Shown: piece by piece, positions 1-9,000 of the stretch
How positions within the stretch are numbered: the stretch's first letter is position 1
Layout of the letters: the number at the start of each line of letters is the position of its first letter
Origin: Brachybacterium sp. SGAir0954
Lineage (GTDB): Bacteria > Actinomycetota > Actinomycetes > Actinomycetales > Dermabacteraceae
Direction: 5' to 3'
Assembly (NCBI RefSeq): GCF_005490785.1
Contig: NZ_CP027295.1
Span: 806,001-870,000, forward strand
DNA: 64,000 bases
Made by a program: the position numbers and the translations under genes
The notes under the pieces: model-generated
Database searches by the model: none
The model's input: only the letters and a program-made list of their open reading frames with translations
Told to the model about the DNA's origin: nothing

Positions 1-281
1 GTGGCGGCGATGTCGCCGCGCAGGAAGATGCCGCCGGAGACCACGAAGAGCGCGAAGAGCAGGGCGATGAACTGCAGGTACTCCACGCCGGCGACGGTGA
101 CGAGGTCGCCTCGGCCCGCGAGCAGCACGCCGATCGTGACGGGGACGCCGAGCAGCAGCGACCACAGCAGCTGGTTGCGCGGATGCTCCCAGTGCTTGGC
201 GAGGGCGGGGACGAGCGGGGCGATCGCGATCGCCGCGAGCATCAGCACGAAGGGGGCGATGGACCAGGCGGGGAACGTCAT
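1..281 (-). CDS. Sodium:proton antiporter / CitMHS-like permease, N-terminal part
   Basis: The reading frame starts at ATG 281 on the minus strand and runs off the left edge, so only about 93 N-terminal residues are visible. An AGGAG ribosome site lies five bases before the ATG. The peptide has three hydrophobic segments (MTFPAWSIAPFVLML, a central LLWSLLLGVPVTIGVLLAG stretch and FIALLFALFVVSGG) and the HWEHPRNQ loop seen in the citrate-transporter-like (CitMHS_2/NhaD-type) permeases. Members move Na+ against H+ or carry organic anions across the plasma membrane; the substrate cannot be told from this fragment. Family assignment is from recognition of the N-terminus. Confidence 0.6.
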   Translation of the reverse strand, partial: MTFPAWSIAPFVLMLAAIAIAPLVPALAKHWEHPRNQLLWSLLLGVPVTIGVLLAGRGDLVTVAGVEYLQFIALLFALFVVSGGIFLRGDIAA

Positions 282-614
282 GGGGACTCCTGGCGTGCGG
301 GGCGGGGGCCGGGCTGCTTCAGGGCAGAGTAATCCCGACGCCGACCAGACTTCCCGGCACACCAGGCGGGCCGGGCTCTCCCGGGCGCGCCGCGATCCAG
401 CATGGCACAGCCCGGAGCGGCCCGCGGAGGGTGCCCGGATCGTGAGGCGCGGAGGCGGGCCGACGCGCCGGGCGCCGGGGCGCGGTCGCGCATGAGGTGA
501 CGTGCGTACAGCCTCGACATGCTGTGACACCTGGTCAGATTCGCGGACGGGGGCCTAGGGTCGGAGCCCCGTCGCGTGCGAGGAACCGCCCCGCGCCACG
601 ATGATCGGAGAAAC
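282..614. promoter_or_regulatory. Divergent intergenic region with likely promoter for the MHS symporter
   Basis: No gene is seen here. On the plus strand a TAGGGT hexamer at 556-561 is preceded 18 bases upstream by TGGTCA (532-537), a plausible sigma-70 type promoter leaving a leader of about 50 bases before the GTG at 615. TGTGAC and GTCAGA half-sites (523-539) overlap the -35 region and resemble a CRP/GlxR operator, but the spacing is off by one base. The left half drives the divergent permease; no clear promoter was found for it. Confidence 0.4.
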
Positions 615-2051
615 GTGAGCACGTCATCCGCAGATCAGGGCAGGTCCGAGCACCAGCCGCCCACCACCACGGGACCCATCCCCTTCGAGGAGCTCCCCGA
701 CCGAAAGACGATCCGCAAGGCCGTCGCCGCCTCGGCGCTCGGCAATGCGACGGAGTGGTACGACTACGGCGCCTACGCCGTGGTCTCCACCTACATCGCC
801 TCCCACTTCTTCCCCGAGGACTCGTCCGGGCTCTTCTGGACCTACGCGTTCCTCGCGATCTCCTTCCTGGCCCGCCCCTTCGGCGGGTTCGTCTGGGGGC
901 CGCTGGGGGACCGCCTGGGGCGCAAGCACGTGCTCGCGCTGACGATCGTGCTGATGTCGCTCGCGACCTTCCTCATCGGCGTGCTGCCCACCTACGAGAC
1001 GGTGGGTGTCCTCGCGCCGATCCTGCTCGCGCTGCTGCGCGTCGTGCAGGGCTTCTCCACGGGCGGTGAGTACGGCGGCGCCGCGACGTTCATGGCGGAG
1101 TACGCACCGGACAAGCGTCGTGGCCAGTACGGCAGCTTCCTCGAGTTCGGCACCCTGGGCGGCTTCGCGCTCGGGACCGTCGTCGTGCTCGCCCTGCAGC
1201 TGATCCTGCCCGAGGCGGCGATGGAGTCCTGGGGCTGGCGCGTCCCGTTCTTCTTCGCGCTGCCGCTGGGCGCGATCGGTCTGTACCTGCGGACCCAGCT
1301 CGACGAGACCCCGGTGTTCCAGGAGCTGGACGAGGCCGGGGAGAGCCAGGAGTCGGCGACCCGTGGTCTGCGGGATCTCATCGTCGAGTACTGGAAGCCG
1401 ATCCTCACCATGGCCGGTCTCGTGATCCCGCTGAACATCGCGAACTACACGCTGCTGACCTACATGCCCGGCTACCTCGAGACGAAGATCGAGATGAGCG
1501 CGAACCAGTCGCTCATCGTGATCCTCGTGGGTGAGGTGGCGATGATGGCGCTGATCCCGTTCTGCGGCGGCCTCTCCGACCGGATCGGTCGGAAGAAGCT
1601 CTGGTGGACGTCGATGATCGGTCTCTTCGTCGCGGCGCTGCCCATGTACTTCCTCATGGGGCAGGGGTTCGGATGGGCGATCCTCGGCTTCGCGGTGCTG
1701 GGCCTGCTGTACATCCCGCAGCTGTCCACGATCTCCGCGACCTTCCCGGCGATGTTCCCCGCGCAGGTGCGCTTCGCGGGCTTCGCGGTCACCTACAACG
1801 TCTTCACCTCGCTGTTCGGGGGGACGGCGGCGCCGCTGAACGAGTGGGTGGTCGGGAAGTCGGGGTTCCTCGAGTTCCCCGCCGTCTACGTCATGCTCGG
1901 CTGCGTCGTCGGCATGGTCGCGCTGTTCTTCGTCAAGGAGACGGCCGGTGCCTCGCTGCACGGCACGGACATCCCCGAGTCGGAGCCGGAGGACTTCGGC
2001 ACGGAGGCGATCGCCGCCGAGGACCAGGCGCTCGACGAGGCCGGTCGCTGA
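615..2051 (+). CDS. MFS transporter, metabolite:H+ symporter (MHS) family
   Basis: A 478-residue, twelve-TM major facilitator of the MHS group (ProP/KgtP-like), importing a compatible solute or organic acid with protons. Evidence: ALGNATEWYDYGAY near residue 40, the loop 2-3 motif GDRLGRK, LLRVVQGFSTGGEYGG in helix 4 and the repeat GGLSDRIGRKK at the start of the second half, all standard for this group. GTG 615 is chosen because GGAG sits five bases upstream; an upstream in-frame ATG at 576 lacks a ribosome site. The hydrophilic tail is acidic (about 35 residues). Substrate unknown. Confidence 0.88.
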   Translation: MSTSSADQGRSEHQPPTTTGPIPFEELPDRKTIRKAVAASALGNATEWYDYGAYAVVSTYIASHFFPEDSSGLFWTYAFLAISFLARPFGGFVWGPLGDRLGRKHVLALTIVLMSLATFLIGVLPTYETVGVLAPILLALLRVVQGFSTGGEYGGAATFMAEYAPDKRRGQYGSFLEFGTLGGFALGTVVVLALQLILPEAAMESWGWRVPFFFALPLGAIGLYLRTQLDETPVFQELDEAGESQESATRGLRDLIVEYWKPILTMAGLVIPLNIANYTLLTYMPGYLETKIEMSANQSLIVILVGEVAMMALIPFCGGLSDRIGRKKLWWTSMIGLFVAALPMYFLMGQGFGWAILGFAVLGLLYIPQLSTISATFPAMFPAQVRFAGFAVTYNVFTSLFGGTAAPLNEWVVGKSGFLEFPAVYVMLGCVVGMVALFFVKETAGASLHGTDIPESEPEDFGTEAIAAEDQALDEAGR

Positions 2052-2090
2052 TCCTCCGGACCGGCTGACTCCGGGCCCGCACGGAACGAC

Positions 2091-2123
2091 TGAGCCCGCC
2101 CCCACATCGGGGGGGCGGGCTCA
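2091..2123. terminator. Bidirectional terminator
   Basis: A perfect 13-bp stem (2091-2103 with 2111-2123) around a 7-base loop sits exactly between the convergent symporter and NYN genes, so it can serve both. No strong T-tract follows on either side, as is common in high-GC actinomycetes. Confidence 0.75.
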
Positions 2124-2145
2124 GCTCATGCGTGCGTGAGGCGGG

Positions 2146-3216
2146 TCAGCTCTTCTTCGAGCGGCGGCCGGAGCGGCCCGAGCTCGCTTGCTCCTTCTCC
2201 TGCTCGCGGGGGCGCACGAGACGCTCGTGCCCGGACTCCTCCATCTCCGCGATCTCCTCGTGGTCCAGGAGGAACTCGGAGAACGAGCGGTAGCCGAGGG
2301 CCTTCTCGCTGAATGAAGGGTCCATGCGGCGCATGAACGTCTTCACCATCGACAGGTGCATCCACTCGGCGTCGTCCCGCTCGCCCTGCTGCAGGGCGCG
2401 CGCGAGAAGGCGGCTCGCGGCGGCGGACTCCGCGGCGGCGGTCTCGGCGGCCGTCGGCCCCGGGGAGTCCTCCGACTCGGCGGTGTCGACGTGGGTCGGA
2501 GCGGCGGCGCTCGCCGGGGCCGACTCCGCCGTGGCGGCCGACGCGGACCCGGTCCCGCTGCCGGTGGTCGCGGCGGTGCCGGCGGCGTCGGAGGAGGTCT
2601 CCGTGCTCGCCTGGCTCTTGCGACCGCGGCGCGGCTCCTCCCCGACGGGCAGCTCCACGCCGGGCAGGGTCTCGTAGGAGTCGAACTGGTCGCAGGCGGC
2701 GGCGAGGGACTTCGCGGTCGAGCCGGCGACGCCGAGGCCCACCACGTAGCGGCCCAGGCGGCGGCAGCGCTGCGCGAGCGGCACGTAGTCGGAGTCGCCG
2801 CCCACGATCACGACGTGGGTGAGGGCGGGGATGCGGAACATGTCCTCGACGGCGTCCACGGCGAGGCGGATGTCGGCCCCGTTCTTCGCGTAGGCCGCGG
2901 CGGGGAACAGCTGCACGAGGTCCACGGCGCGCGCGACCAGCTGGGCGCGGTAGTCGGCGTTGATGGGGGCGGACCAGTCCGCGTAGGCGCGGGTCAGCAT
3001 GAGGGAGCCGAACGAGGTGGCGTGGTCGATGATCGCGCCGACGTCCACGGTGGCGCGCGCCAGGCGGTCGGCGATCTCCGGCTCGGTGGGATCGGCGGCG
3101 ATGCGCTGGCGGTCTCGGCTGAAGGCGTGACGTCCGTGGACGCGGTCGTACCAGGACATGACGATGTTGTCGAAGTCGAGGTACACGGCGACACGGGGGT
3201 CCTGGGGATCCGGCAT
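2146..3216 (-). CDS. NYN domain protein with C-terminal OST-HTH/LOTUS domain
   Basis: A 356-residue protein. Residues 1-165 form a NYN/PIN-like nuclease domain: AVYLDFDNI near the N-terminus, KNGADIRLAVDAVEDMF and VIVGGDSDYVPLAQRCR supply the conserved Asp residues expected to bind metal. A Ser/Ala/Thr-rich low-complexity linker (about 195-265) follows, then a C-terminal OST-HTH/LOTUS-type winged helix (about 270-340, with LSMVKTFMRRMDPSFSEKALGYRSFSEFL). NYN proteins are RNases acting on RNA; LOTUS domains bind RNA or protein partners. ATG 3216 has a CAGACT hexamer six bases upstream, suggesting a leaderless transcript. The function in this cell is inferred. Confidence 0.8.
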   Translation of the reverse strand: MPDPQDPRVAVYLDFDNIVMSWYDRVHGRHAFSRDRQRIAADPTEPEIADRLARATVDVGAIIDHATSFGSLMLTRAYADWSAPINADYRAQLVARAVDLVQLFPAAAYAKNGADIRLAVDAVEDMFRIPALTHVVIVGGDSDYVPLAQRCRRLGRYVVGLGVAGSTAKSLAAACDQFDSYETLPGVELPVGEEPRRGRKSQASTETSSDAAGTAATTGSGTGSASAATAESAPASAAAPTHVDTAESEDSPGPTAAETAAAESAAASRLLARALQQGERDDAEWMHLSMVKTFMRRMDPSFSEKALGYRSFSEFLLDHEEIAEMEESGHERLVRPREQEKEQASSGRSGRRSKKS

Positions 3217-3263
3217 GGGGCTAGTCTGCCCCCTGGAGAGGCTGCGGCGCCCGCGCGGCCTGA

Positions 3264-3269
3264 CAGGAT
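3264..3269 (+). promoter_or_regulatory. -10-like hexamer of the PhzF gene
   Basis: CAGGAT lies six bases before ATG 3276, the same spacing as the TANNNT hexamers of other genes in this window. It favours ATG 3276 over the in-frame GTG at 3270 as the start. Confidence 0.4.
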
Positions 3270-3275
3270 GTGTCC

Positions 3276-4232
3276 ATGCGCGCACGTTCCACCTCCCGCC
3301 CCTTCGCCCAGGTCGACGTGTTCGGGGCGTCCCCGTTCCGCGGGAACCCGCTCGCCGTGGTGCTCGACGCCGACGGCCTCGACGAGGCCACGATGCGCGC
3401 CTTCGCCTCCTGGACGAACCTCTCCGAGACCACCTTCGTGCTCCCGCCCACGCAGGAGGGCGCCGACTACCGCGTGCGGATCCTGACCCCCTCCACGGAG
3501 CTCGACTTCGCCGGCCACCCCACCCTCGGCACGGCCGCCGCATGGCTCGCCGCGGGCGGCGTCCCGGCGGGGGAGCGGATCGTGCAGGAGTGCGGGGCGG
3601 GCCTCGTGGAGGTGCGCCGCGACGAGGCCGCGGGCACCCTCGCCTTCGCCGCGCCGCCCCTGCGCCGCAGCGGCCCGCTCGACGCGGAGCACGTGGGGGC
3701 CGCCGCCGCGGCCCTCGGCATCGACCCGGGCGCCGTGCGCGATCACGCCTGGGTGGACAACGGCGCCGGCTGGTGCGTGCTCGAGCTGGGCTCCGCCGCG
3801 GAGGTGCTCGCCCTCGCCCCGGATCTCGCCGCGATCCCCGCGCGCAAGATCGCCGCGCTCGGCGTGGTCGGGCCGACGGAGGCCGACGGAGGCGTCGGAT
3901 CCGACGAGTCCGACGGGTCCGACGGGACGGATACGACCGGCGCCGCCGACGGCTCGGCCGGCGCGAGCGGCCCCGCCTACGAGGTGCGCGGGTTCGTCGC
4001 GGCGGATCCGGAGTCCGGCACCGCCGGCTACGAGGACCCGGTCACGGGCAGCCTCAACGCCGGCATCGCCCAGTGGATGCTCGAGCGCGGCGCGCTGACC
4101 CCGCCGTGGACCGCCCGCCAGGGCTCGGCCCTGCGCCGCGACGGCCTCGTGCACCTCGACGTCGACGCCGACGGCACCCTCTGGGTGGGCGGCACCGCCC
4201 GCGTGGACCTGCGCGGCAGCATCGACATCTGA
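3276..4232 (+). CDS. PhzF-family isomerase/epimerase
   Basis: A 318-residue PhzF-fold protein: the N-terminus (QVDVFGASPFRGNPLAVVLDA), the general acid/base Glu51 in NLSETTFVLP, the TELDFAGHPTLGTA loop and the C-terminal half with YEDPVTGSLNAG are all family hallmarks. Members isomerise or epimerise small hydroxy or amino acids; in most genomes the substrate is unknown and this copy is not in a phenazine locus. Odd feature: between the two lobes there is a low-complexity Asp/Ser/Gly insert (about residues 199-230) encoded by short tandem DNA repeats at 3871-3926. It is divergent from the NYN gene with only 59 bases between starts. Confidence 0.85.
   Translation: MRARSTSRPFAQVDVFGASPFRGNPLAVVLDADGLDEATMRAFASWTNLSETTFVLPPTQEGADYRVRILTPSTELDFAGHPTLGTAAAWLAAGGVPAGERIVQECGAGLVEVRRDEAAGTLAFAAPPLRRSGPLDAEHVGAAAAALGIDPGAVRDHAWVDNGAGWCVLELGSAAEVLALAPDLAAIPARKIAALGVVGPTEADGGVGSDESDGSDGTDTTGAADGSAGASGPAYEVRGFVAADPESGTAGYEDPVTGSLNAGIAQWMLERGALTPPWTARQGSALRRDGLVHLDVDADGTLWVGGTARVDLRGSIDI
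3871..3926 (+). repeat. In-frame short tandem repeats inside the PhzF gene
   Basis: GGCCGACGGA occurs twice in tandem (3871-3890), and a 9-base unit TCCGACGRG occurs three times in tandem (3900-3926). Together they code for a Ser/Asp/Gly-rich linker at the junction of the two PhzF lobes, where length changes should be tolerated. Confidence 0.8.
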
Positions 4233-4235
4233 TCC

Positions 4236-4282
4236 GCGGCGCCCGCTGGGGCGCGGCGCCCGCTGGGCAGCGGCGCCCGCTG
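4236..4282. repeat. Three-copy 17-bp tandem repeat after the PhzF stop
   Basis: GCGGCGCCCGCTG recurs at 4236, 4253 and 4270 with a period of 17 bases; the intervening four bases vary (GGGC, GGCA). The array starts three bases after the PhzF stop, in the convergent gap before the next gene. Each unit contains the palindrome GGCGCC. Confidence 0.8.
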
Positions 4283-4335
4283 AGCGCCGCCGTCGGAGGA
4301 CGCCGCCCGGCCCGGCGCCTTCGGCCCCGCCGGTT

Positions 4336-5097
4336 TCAGGACTCGACGGCCCGTGGAGGGCGAGCCGCGATCGCGCCGAGCCCCACCACCCACGCGCTCA
4401 GCGTGAGCATCTGGGCCCGCTGCGAGACGCCGTCGAGCAGCTGCCACTGCGGTCGCAGGGCGACCACGAGATCCGCGCCGAGCTCGACCGCGCAGCCCGC
4501 CGCGACGACCGTGACCACCGGGCCCAGCCAGCGGGGCCGTTCGCGCGGGCGGCGGCGCAGCAGCATCCACGCGGCCCCCGCGCTCGCGACCATGCCGCCC
4601 ACCGAGAGGATGCTCGTCCCGTCGTGGGCCGCGCGCCGCAGCGCCTCCGGGTCGAGCGCGCTCGAGGCCGTGAGCAGTCCGTCCGTCCCGGCCAGCGGAT
4701 CCGCGGGCAGGGTCACGGCCGCGGCGAGGATCCCGCCCAGGGCGAAGGCCGCCGCCCCGCCCACGACGAGCCCCCGCCACCGCGAGACCGGCAGCGCCGC
4801 GCGCACCGCGGGCAGCTGGGAGAGCTCGAGCAGCGCCGCGAGCACGTCCGTGGTGCGCAGCAGCAGGGCGCTGCGGTGCCCGGGGGTCTCGAGCACGCTC
4901 ACCTGCTGCGCCCACTCGTGCGGGCCGGGCACCAGCAGGTCGATGAGGAAGTTGGAGTAGAGCACCGCCGCGACCGCCCCGGTGGCGAGGTGCAGGGTGC
5001 GGCGCGAGGTCAGCACGGCGCGGGCGGCCGATCGGCAGCGGGCGAGGACGCCGGTGCCCGGCACCCGGGCGCCGCGCAGCGCATCGTCCTGCAGCAC
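4336..5097 (-). CDS. Six-TM membrane protein, DUF998-like
   Basis: A 253-residue hydrophobic protein with about six membrane helices (for example LHLATGAVAAVLYSNFLIDLLV, GLVVGGAAAFALGGILAAAV and WLGPVVTVVAAGCAVELGADLVV). The GTS followed by a hydrophobic helix and the overall layout resemble DUF998 proteins; no catalytic motif is seen. GTG 5097 is preceded by a near-perfect AGGAGGT six bases upstream, so the start is well supported. It is divergent from the DMT transporter/lysX pair, which hints at a cell-envelope role, but that is inference from position only. Confidence 0.55.
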   Translation of the reverse strand: MLQDDALRGARVPGTGVLARCRSAARAVLTSRRTLHLATGAVAAVLYSNFLIDLLVPGPHEWAQQVSVLETPGHRSALLLRTTDVLAALLELSQLPAVRAALPVSRWRGLVVGGAAAFALGGILAAAVTLPADPLAGTDGLLTASSALDPEALRRAAHDGTSILSVGGMVASAGAAWMLLRRRPRERPRWLGPVVTVVAAGCAVELGADLVVALRPQWQLLDGVSQRAQMLTLSAWVVGLGAIAARPPRAVES

Positions 5098-5179
5098 GCG
5101 CCCACCTCCTGATCCGACCGCGATCCTCCGACGCCACCGATTGTGCGCCGCCCTCCCTGGAGGTTCCCAGGGGGATGCC

Positions 5180-5185
5180 TATCGT
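5180..5185 (+). promoter_or_regulatory. -10 hexamer of the DMT transporter-lysX operon
   Basis: TATCGT ends six bases before GTG 5192. No ribosome site is present, so the mRNA probably begins at or next to the start codon. Confidence 0.5.
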
Positions 5186-5191
5186 TGAGCT

Positions 5192-6076
5192 GTGCTCCTG
5201 GGACTGTGCTCCGCCGGCGGCGCCGCCCTCTGCTACGGGATCGGCTCCGTCCTCCAGGCCGACGCCGCCCGCCGCACCACCGCCTCCACGGGCCTCGACC
5301 CGCGGCTGCTCACCCGGCTCCTGCGCTCCGGCCGCTACCTGATCGGCGTCGCCGCGGACGGCGCCGGCTTCCTGCTCTCCCTGCTCGCCGTGCGCAGCCT
5401 GCCGCTGTTCGTCGTGCAGTCCGTCGTCGCGAGCTTCCTCGCCGTGACCGCGGTGCTCGCGGCCGTGCTGCTGCGCATGCCGCTCGGCGGGCGGGACCGC
5501 GCGGGGATCGCCGTGGTCGTCGGCGGGCTCGTGCTCGTCGGAGCCTCCGCCGCCCCGGACCACGCCGTCGCCCTCCCTCCCGCCGGGGATCGGGCCGTGC
5601 TCGGGGGCGCCCTGCTGCTCGTCCCCGCGGCGATGGTCGTCGGCCGCGCGCCCTGGCATCGCGGCGCCGCCGGGCTCGGGGCCGTCGCCGGTCTCGCCTT
5701 CGGCGTCACCGCGATCGCGAGCCGCGTGCTGCCCGGCCCCGCCGGCCAGCCGCCCGGCCGCTACCTGCTCACCCTGCTCACGGACCCGAGCAGCTACGCG
5801 CTCGTCCTCGCCGGGGCGCTCGCCCTGCTCACCTACTCCACCGCCCTCCAGCGCGGCTCCGTCACACGAGCCACTGCCCCGCTCGTCGTGGGCGAGACGC
5901 TCGTGCCCGCCCTCGTGGGCGTGATCGCGCTGGGCGACCGGCCCCGCCCGGGCTGGGAGTGGGCGGCGATCCTCGGATGCCTCGCCGCGAGCGCCGGGGC
6001 CGTGTCCCTCGCCCGGCACGGCGAGATCGAGCCCGACCCCGCCCCCGTCGGCCCCGACCGGAAGGACCCCGCATGA
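5192..6076 (+). CDS. DMT-superfamily (EamA-like) transporter
   Basis: A 294-residue membrane protein with nine or ten helices arranged as two repeats typical of the drug/metabolite transporter superfamily: an N-terminal small helix rich in Gly/Ala (GGAALCYGIGSVLQADAARR), FVVQSVVASFLAVTAVLAAVLL in the first half, and ATAPLVVGETLVPALVGVIALGDRPRPGWEW in the second, the latter being the usual EamA repeat signature. Its stop codon overlaps the lysX start (ATGA at 6073-6076), so both proteins are translationally coupled. The substrate is unknown; a role linked to lysyl-phosphatidylglycerol or lysine is only suggested by the coupling. Confidence 0.75.
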   Translation: MLLGLCSAGGAALCYGIGSVLQADAARRTTASTGLDPRLLTRLLRSGRYLIGVAADGAGFLLSLLAVRSLPLFVVQSVVASFLAVTAVLAAVLLRMPLGGRDRAGIAVVVGGLVLVGASAAPDHAVALPPAGDRAVLGGALLLVPAAMVVGRAPWHRGAAGLGAVAGLAFGVTAIASRVLPGPAGQPPGRYLLTLLTDPSSYALVLAGALALLTYSTALQRGSVTRATAPLVVGETLVPALVGVIALGDRPRPGWEWAAILGCLAASAGAVSLARHGEIEPDPAPVGPDRKDPA

Positions 6077-9000
6077 CCGGCGTCGACCCCACCGCCGGGC
6101 GGACCGGCGCCATCCGCCGCAGCCCCTGGCATGCGCTCGACGACCGCTGGCCGGACCGCTTCGCGAGCGTCATGCTGCTCGCCGCCGTCTTCAACCTGCT
6201 GGTCACGATCGTCCCGCCGTGGCACCGCTTCTTCGACCGGCCGGACGACCCGGTCTCCGCGCTCGCGATCCCCGTCGTCCCCAGCCTCATCTACACGGCC
6301 CTGCTCGTGGTGCTCGCGGTCGCCCTGCGCCGCCGCCTCCGCGCCGCCTGGTGGCTGATCCTGATCTGGTGGGTCGCGATCCCGCAGCTGGGCCGCCTGC
6401 TCGAGCTCACCGAGGCGACGGGGCCGATGCTCGGCCGCGGCCGCCACGTTCTCCCCGAGGTCGGGCTCCTGCTCGGGCTGCTCGTCATCGTGCTGCTGCT
6501 GCGCTCGCGCCGGCAGTTCACCGCCCGCCGCGTCCCCGGCAGCCTCCGCGCCGCCGCCGCGCTGTTCCTCCTGGGCGGCGCCGCCCTGCTCGGCGGCGGG
6601 GCCTGGCTCGTCCAGCACGCCGGCCGCGCCGACTCCTTCGGCTCGGCCCTGGGCTTCGTGCTCTCCCGCATGCTCGCCGACGTCGGCCGCTTCGAGGCCG
6701 TGCAGGCGGTGCACGCCCCCTGGTGGGTGCACGGGCTCGTCAACCTCGTGGGCGCCGTCGTCGTCCTCGCCTCCGCGCTGCTGCTGTTCCGGCCCCCGCG
6801 CGCCGCGCAGGAGCTGCCCGCGGCCGACGAGGCGCGCGTGCGCACCCTGCTCGCCGCCCACGGTGAGCACGACTCGCTCGGCTACTTCGCGACCCGCCGC
6901 GACAAGGCGATCGTCTGGGACACGCAGGACCCGTCGCAGGCGAGGGCCGGGATCTCCCACCGCACCGTGGGCAGCGTGAGCCTCGCGAGCGGCAACCCCG
7001 TCGGGGACCCCGAGCGGTGGCCGCAGGCGATCGACGCCTGGCGGGCCCACGCCCGTGACCAGGGCCTCTCCCTCGCCGTCATGGGTGCCGGCGAGGCGGG
7101 CGGGCGCGCCTATGCCGAGGCCGGGCTCGTCGTCTACGACATCGGCGACGAGGCCGTCCTGGACCTGCGGGACTTCAGCCTCTCCGGTCCCGCCATGCGC
7201 GGCGTGCGGCAGGCCGTGCACCGTCTCCGCGAGCGCGGCTACACCACGGCCGTGCGCCGCCACGCGGACCTCACCCCCGAGGAGGTCGCCGCGATCGAGG
7301 ACGGCGCCGCCCGCTGGCGCGGCGACGGCGGCGAGGAGCGCGGCTTCTCCATGGCGCTCGGCCGCCTCGGCGACCCGCTCGACGGCGACTGCCTGCTCGT
7401 CGAGGCGCGCGACGCCGACGGCACCCTGCGCGGCGTGCTCTCCTTCGTGCCCTGGGGCCGCACCGGCGCCTCCCTCGACCTCATGCGCCGCGACCCCACC
7501 GCGCCCAACGGCCTCATGGAGCTGCTGGTCACCGCCATGGCGGAGCAGGCGCCCGGGCACGGCGTGGGCCGGCTGTCCCTGAACTTCGCCATGTTCCGCG
7601 AGGCCTTCGAGCGCGGCGCGGAGATCGGAGCGGGGCCCCTCGCCCGGCTCTGGCGGCGCGGCCTGCTCGTCGCGAGCCGCAGCTGGCAGCTCGAGTCCCT
7701 CTACCGCGCGAACGCGAAGTACCGTCCCGCGTGGGAGCCCCGCTACCTGTGCTTCGAGTTCGCCTCCGACCTCCCCCGGGTGGGCGTCGCCGCCGGCACC
7801 GCGGAGGGCTTCCTGCGCCCCCTCGCCCTGCCCGGCGCGGGCCGCCGTCGGACCCCCGAGGAGGCGCTCACGAGCGGCGGCGAGGAGCGCGCCGCCGCCG
7901 TCCGGGCCCTGCTGCCGCCCGAGGAGGACCCGCTCGAGGCGGCGCTCGCCGGGCGCCGCGTGCCCGAGCAGGTGCGGGTGCGCCTCGCGAAGCTCGAGGC
8001 CCTCCGCGCCGACGGCGTCGACCCCTACCCCGTGGGAGCCGAGCGCACCGCGACCCTCGCCGGGGCGCGCGCCGCCGCGGAGGGCCTCGGACCGGACGCA
8101 CGCAGCGGCACCGAGGTCGCCGTCGCCGGGCGGATCCTGCGCCGCCGCGAGCACGGCCGCATCGTCTTCGCGACCCTCCGCGACGGCAGCGGCGACCTGC
8201 AGGTCCTCCTGGGTGACGCGGCCACCCCCGAGGCATGGGCGCTGTGGCGGCGCCTCGACCTCGGCGACCAGATCGCCGTGCGCGGCGAGGTCATCACCAC
8301 CCGCACCGGCGAGGTCACCGTCGAGGCGCGCACCCTCACCCTCACCTCGAAGGCGCTGCGCCCGCTGCCGGACAAGCACCACGGCCTCGCCGACCCCGAG
8401 GCGCGCGTGCGTGACCGGGCCGTGGACCTCGTGGTGCGGCCCGACGCCCGCACCACCGCACACCGCCGCGCGACCGTCGTGCGCAGCGTGCGCGACACCC
8501 TCCACGCGCTCGGCTTCACCGAGGTCGAGACGCCCGTGCTGCAGACCGTCCACGGCGGCGCCTCCGCCCGTCCCTTCGAGACCCACATCAACGCCTACGA
8601 CCTCGACCTCTACCTCCGCATCGCGACCGAGCTGCACCTCAAGCGGCTGCTCGTGGGCGGGATGGAGCAGGTCTTCGAGATCGGCCGGCAGTTCCGCAAC
8701 GAGGGGGCCGACGCGACCCACAACCCCGAGTTCACCTCGCTCGAGGTGTACGAGGCGTACAGCGACCAGCACGGCATGCGCCGCCTCACCCAGCGGATCA
8801 TCCAGGACGCCGCCGAGGCCGTGCACGGCCGCCAGATCGGCCTGCGCACCACGAGGGACGGCCGGCTCGAGGAGTTCGACCTCTCCGGCGACTGGCCCGT
8901 GATCCCCCTCGCGACCGCCGTCTCCCGCGCCCTCGGCGAGGAGGTGGACGCCTCGATGCCGGCTGCGACGCTCCACGCCCACGCCCGCGCGATCGGTCTC

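Noticed and set aside
523-539. CRP/GlxR-like operator TGTGAC-N5-GTCAGA
   Set aside because: The half-site distance is one base too long for TGTGA-N6-TCACA and the second half has a mismatch; kept only as a remark.
4236-4282. Possible mini CRISPR array
   Set aside because: The unit is 17 bases with only four variable bases between repeats; there are no spacers and no cas genes.
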